A stretch of DNA of 64,000 nucleotides, taken from the NCBI GenBank assembly GCA_013399015.1, contig VWZX01000867.1, positions 174,105 through 238,104 of the forward strand, written 5' to 3'. Source of the DNA: Galbula dea. Its lineage: Eukaryota; Chordata; Aves; Piciformes; Galbulidae. Positions 60,193 through 64,000 of this stretch are shown here, in pieces. The stretch's first letter is position 1, and every line of letters begins with the position of its first letter. The translations under genes were made by a program, and so were the position numbers. The notes under the pieces were generated by a model. The model saw only the letters and a program-made list of their open reading frames with translations, had not been told where the DNA came from and made no database searches.

Positions 60193-63100
60193 TAAAAGGC
60201 TTTTTTGTTTTCTCCCTGCAGAAGATCTAAAGAACATAGAGCAGATTATGCTTCAATAAATAAATCCCATCCCTGTCTGTGTTCTGTGTATACATGTGCA
60301 CATATTGACACATGATCTTGGTCTCATATAAAACACTGGGGAGGGTTAACATAGAATGAGTATTTACACAGATTAAAATGACAATAGAAGTCACTCTTCC
60401 ACTTTTCTAATTAACTTCTCTGGCACAGTGTGTGGAGGCAGAGAATAGCTGTCCTGGCATGCGTACTATTTCAGCAGATTTTGAAAAATTGCCACGCTGT
60501 TGTTTTCATGACTCTTTGATGGGTTCTCCTGTTGGCCATTGCCTGTGTTTAGGTTATTTGAGGCAGATGTAATCTAACATACGACATGTGTATTTGATAT
60601 CTGCAAATGGGCATACTGCAGAGTCTCCAGTGTAGCCCCTGATAGATAGCATACTGAGCATTTTGAGTAGTGCATGACCCATGGACTGCATACGTGGTTC
60701 TCATTGTCTGAAGTCTTGCCCTTCATGTCTCTCTCACTGAGTATGTTGTCCATCCACTCCATTGATCAAATGGCAAGATACTTAATTGAAAACAGAGTGC
60801 TGACCTGTTCGTACACGGTTTGAGGAGCTGACTTTATATTGATAAATAAATATTTTTGAAAATTAGTCATAATACTTTTCTCTGAAAAAACACCTTTGTC
60901 CTGGAACAGTTCTCACCTGGAAGAAAGATGCACTGCAAAGTGTCAAGTTAGGATTTTCAGATTCACTGGAATGAACTAGACAGAAAATTCTTTCCTTGTT
61001 GGATTTTTTTTTAAAAAGTGAGGTAGAAACCTTGATTTATTTTCCCCCTCAAAGTACTGTGGTGTTATCTGAGGTAATGTTTCTTTTCATAAGCTGCAGT
61101 CTCTTGAGAGATCACACTTCTTTCACTGAGCTGCTGGGATGTGTTACAAGAATCCCTGATCGTAGTCCCACAGAGAAAACTGAAGTCCCAGAATATGGAC
61201 ATGCTTAACATCTATGGGATCAATCAAATTTGGCAGTGGAAAGAAAAGGAAGGATTCAGCTGAAAACCAACAACATATTTAACATTATGTTGAAAAATTG
61301 TATTAGTTGAAAAAACAGTTTTCTCTTGAAATTAAGTTTGGGCAAAAAAGCCATTTCAATCAGTCATATCTGAATGGCTAACAATGTGCTGATGGCAAAG
61401 TATTTAGTTGTTACTTTTGTACAGATGGCTGCTTAACATTCAGAGAAAAAATGATTCCAGGAGCCAGTTTTTCAAATGTCATCATCTACATATGTAAGTG
61501 CAAATGGGTCTCCACATATCAGTTGTGCATGCAAATGATAGACATAGTATTTGCACTTCAAGCACAGATCATTATCCTACAGATGGACAGATAAGGTGTG
61601 AATTATATTTGTTCAAGAAAAAGCAAGCTACAAATCCCTTTAAAAGGTGGGCTCTGACTTTGTCTGCTCCCAGCACTGCAGAGCTGCTGAAGTAAACCAT
61701 TACTCCTCTAGGTTTTTGTGAAATAATTTTTGCGCTGTCAGTAATTATCCACTTACCTCTACACAAAAATCAGCAGGAAGAAAATAGGCTGGGTCCATAT
61801 TAGGAGACTGGATTATTTAAAAACTTTTGTGATATCCTTGTCTTTAATCTGTCATTATGTCATTAATAAGGCACCTTGTGCTGGGAAGTTACTTTATTTT
61901 ATACTTTATTTTTTAGATACTGTGTAATGTTAGGGGTTTTGTTTTTGGGGGTTTGGCTTTTTTTTTCCCCCCCAGTCTACTTTTTGGTGAGAATAGATTT
62001 GTCATCAGAATAGCTAAGACTAAGAAATTTTGGGCCAGCCTGTCAGCAAGTGTAAACAGGTTCCATTGACTCCTATACCAATTATTCAGTCATAGACTGA
62101 AAATAACCAGCTTCATTGAGACTCATAGTAATTTGGAATAGTGTTAAACTGCTAAGAGACAGCTATATATAGATGTGCAACTACAAATGTGTTAGCTGGA
62201 CACGCATCAGATATCACATTGAATGTTTTATGACCGCTTCATTGAGTAGTAGAGAAGTAGTGAGGTTTCACTCTTACTTACTGGGAGTAGCAGCAGTTCT
62301 TCAAATAGTATCGCTTTAAATACATAACATGCAATAAATTTCCTTTTGCCTGACTGATTTTACTTAGTATTTATATTTCAGTGGAAAATGTCACAAACCT
62401 TTTCACAGTCTAAACACAATTTTTTCCATGCCTTCTTTATGAATATAATGAGAAAATTGTAGCAAAGCATATTTTTTCTGTGTTTTGAAGATATTTATTA
62501 TTATCCTCACTCCAACATTCTTGGTGTTTTTTTAAGGTACTCAGTTAATTATGTCTTATTATTTCATTTGACACCAATAATGTTAACACAGGTGAAATGA
62601 AGTTCATGGAAAGTATTGTATTTCCAAAAAACAGCTTAGCATGCTCTGTCAGCCTGATCATATGACAAGGGGGGACTTATCCCGACAAGCTTGGTTTTCT
62701 AATTTGTGGTAAATCTTACAGTAAGAGGTGAGCTATCAAACTGTTATAGTACTGCATTTTGGCTAGTGAGCAATAAACATGTTTGTTTGGCTTCAGATGT
62801 ATAAATAATTAAGAACACATCTAATTGCCCATGAAGAAGAATATTTGAGTACAGCATTTGTTTGGAATCTGTGGGAGCACAACTCAGATGAGTACTAACT
62901 TTCTGATTAAAGGCAACAGATTTGTTTTGAACCATTTTAGATCTTTGATGTGTGTGGCTAACTTAAAAAAGAAAGTGCCAGAAAGATAAATTTCAGAAGG
63001 CTTGGTGTATTATTATTTTTTTAATACACTGGTGAAATTGTAGGGCTTAAACAATGTAGGGTGTAGAAGACACTAAAAGAAACCTGAGTCCAGGGTAAAG

Positions 63101-63771
63101 GACAAGAAGACCTAAAATAGCAGACAGTAAAGTTTTCCTAGAGGTGGTGACACATCAACCAACAAAGCATGCTGCTGTCAAATTGCATGCAGCAATAGCT
63201 AACACAGCTGTTTGTCTTCTGAATGAAAAGAATGAAATAAAAGAATTAACATTTCCTTCCTGTCCTCCTCCCCACAAATAGATTGAGAAAAAAAGGGTTT
63301 TGGGAACTTTTTCTTCCCCTTTGAACTTAATCTTCAAGGCCTATTTTTTCTGTCTTTCAATTTCTGTAGCCATCCACATTGGGGATATCGTATAATCTTT
63401 GTTCAGACAAGTCCAACAAAGTGAAGAAACTAAGCCTCATATTTAGTAATGAATGATTTTGAGTGGGAAAGAAATGAACCAAAGAAGCAGTGCAGGACAA
63501 TTAGCATTAAGACATGAGCTTCCATGTTTCACTACACAGTCATCTCCAAAAAGTGGAATTTGTAATGCAGTACATCCTGCAATACAGTTCTTAGCATCTG
63601 AGAAAAGCATTTCTTCCTGGCATTCTCCCTAAAGTCTTACTCATCATGCATTTTACTGAACATGAAAGACAAACATCTGACATGAACAATGAAACTATGT
63701 TTCTCCTGTTTTGAAGCAAAGAGTTGAACTAGATAATCTCTCAAGTTCCCTTTCCTATGTCATTTTTATTC
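60193..63771. other. Intergenic sequence, nothing recognised
   Basis: Unique AT-rich sequence with homopolymer clusters near 61936-61975. No gene-like signal. Confidence 0.5.
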
Positions 63772-64000
63772 ACAGAATATTAGGAGTTGGAAGGGACCTC
63801 GAAAGATCATCTAGTCCAACCCTCGTGCCACAGCAGGATTCCCTAGACCAGGTCACACAGAAACCCATCCAGATGGGTTTTGAATACATCCAGAGAAGGA
63901 GACTCCACAACCTCTATGGGCAGTGTGTGCCAGTGCTCTGTCACCTGAACTGTCAAAAAATTCCTACATGTGTTCACACGAAATCTCCTATGCTTCAGCT
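63772..64000 (-). mobile_element. CR1 3' end, running off the window
   Basis: The reversed tail CACAGAATATTAGGAGTTGG is followed by AGATCATCTAGTCCAACCCT and reversed ORF2 C-terminal sequence up to the window end. It is oriented leftward, and its true 5' end lies beyond 64000. Confidence 0.88.

Noticed and set aside
1..64000. Prokaryotic-type features such as operons, CRISPR arrays and ribosome binding sites
   Set aside because: The window is vertebrate nuclear DNA with spliced exons and CR1/LTR repeats. No regularly spaced repeats of CRISPR type were seen.

Overview
This window is from a bird genome. Two coding exons on the minus strand belong to PIK3R1, which encodes the p85-alpha regulatory subunit of class IA phosphoinositide 3-kinase. 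The interspersed repeats are almost all CR1 LINEs with the avian 3' end (octamer-type ATTCTATGA/ATTCTGTGA tails), plus two bird-type solo LTRs. The species cannot be fixed from the sequence alone. From known synteny PIK3R1 lies on the avian Z chromosome, but nothing in the window shows this directly.

Layout of the gene, read right to left: a CpG island (about 39785-41400) carries the presumed promoter and a non-coding first exon ending at a donor at 40537. Intron 1 is about 4.7 kb. Exon 2 (35074-35827) holds a 420-nt leader with several upstream AUGs and 334 nt of coding sequence (SH3 domain and first proline-rich segment). Intron 2 is 33,443 bp. Exon 3 (1538-1630, 93 nt) starts the BH/RhoGAP-like domain. 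Positions 1-1537 are the beginning of intron 3. From memory of the human gene, coding lengths of 334 and 93 nt and phase-1 junctions match it exactly.

Intron 2 contains five CR1 pieces longer than 200 bp (three plus-strand, two minus-strand), a short CR1 3' end, a possible very old LINE remnant, A-rich and T-rich simple repeats, an 86-bp-period tandem duplication and, at about 29.85-30.04 kb, a 5S rRNA-derived sequence fused directly to a CR1 3' tail. Three single Ns near 19.3-19.7 kb, with a perfect 103-bp duplication, mark a local assembly fault.

The right-hand third (41.4-64 kb) is upstream of PIK3R1 and shows no convincing gene. This agrees with the gene-poor region known upstream of PIK3R1 in other amniotes. 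It holds a 5'-truncated CR1 with a 385-codon open frame, smaller CR1 tails, and two solo LTRs each flanked by a perfect 5-bp target-site duplication. One weak candidate terminal exon (59015-59174, minus) is listed with low confidence.

The most interesting items for follow-up are the 5S-CR1 chimera, the upstream-ORF array in the p85-alpha leader (the last one overlaps the start codon as AUGA), and the two LTRs with related termini. No unknown multi-gene system was found.
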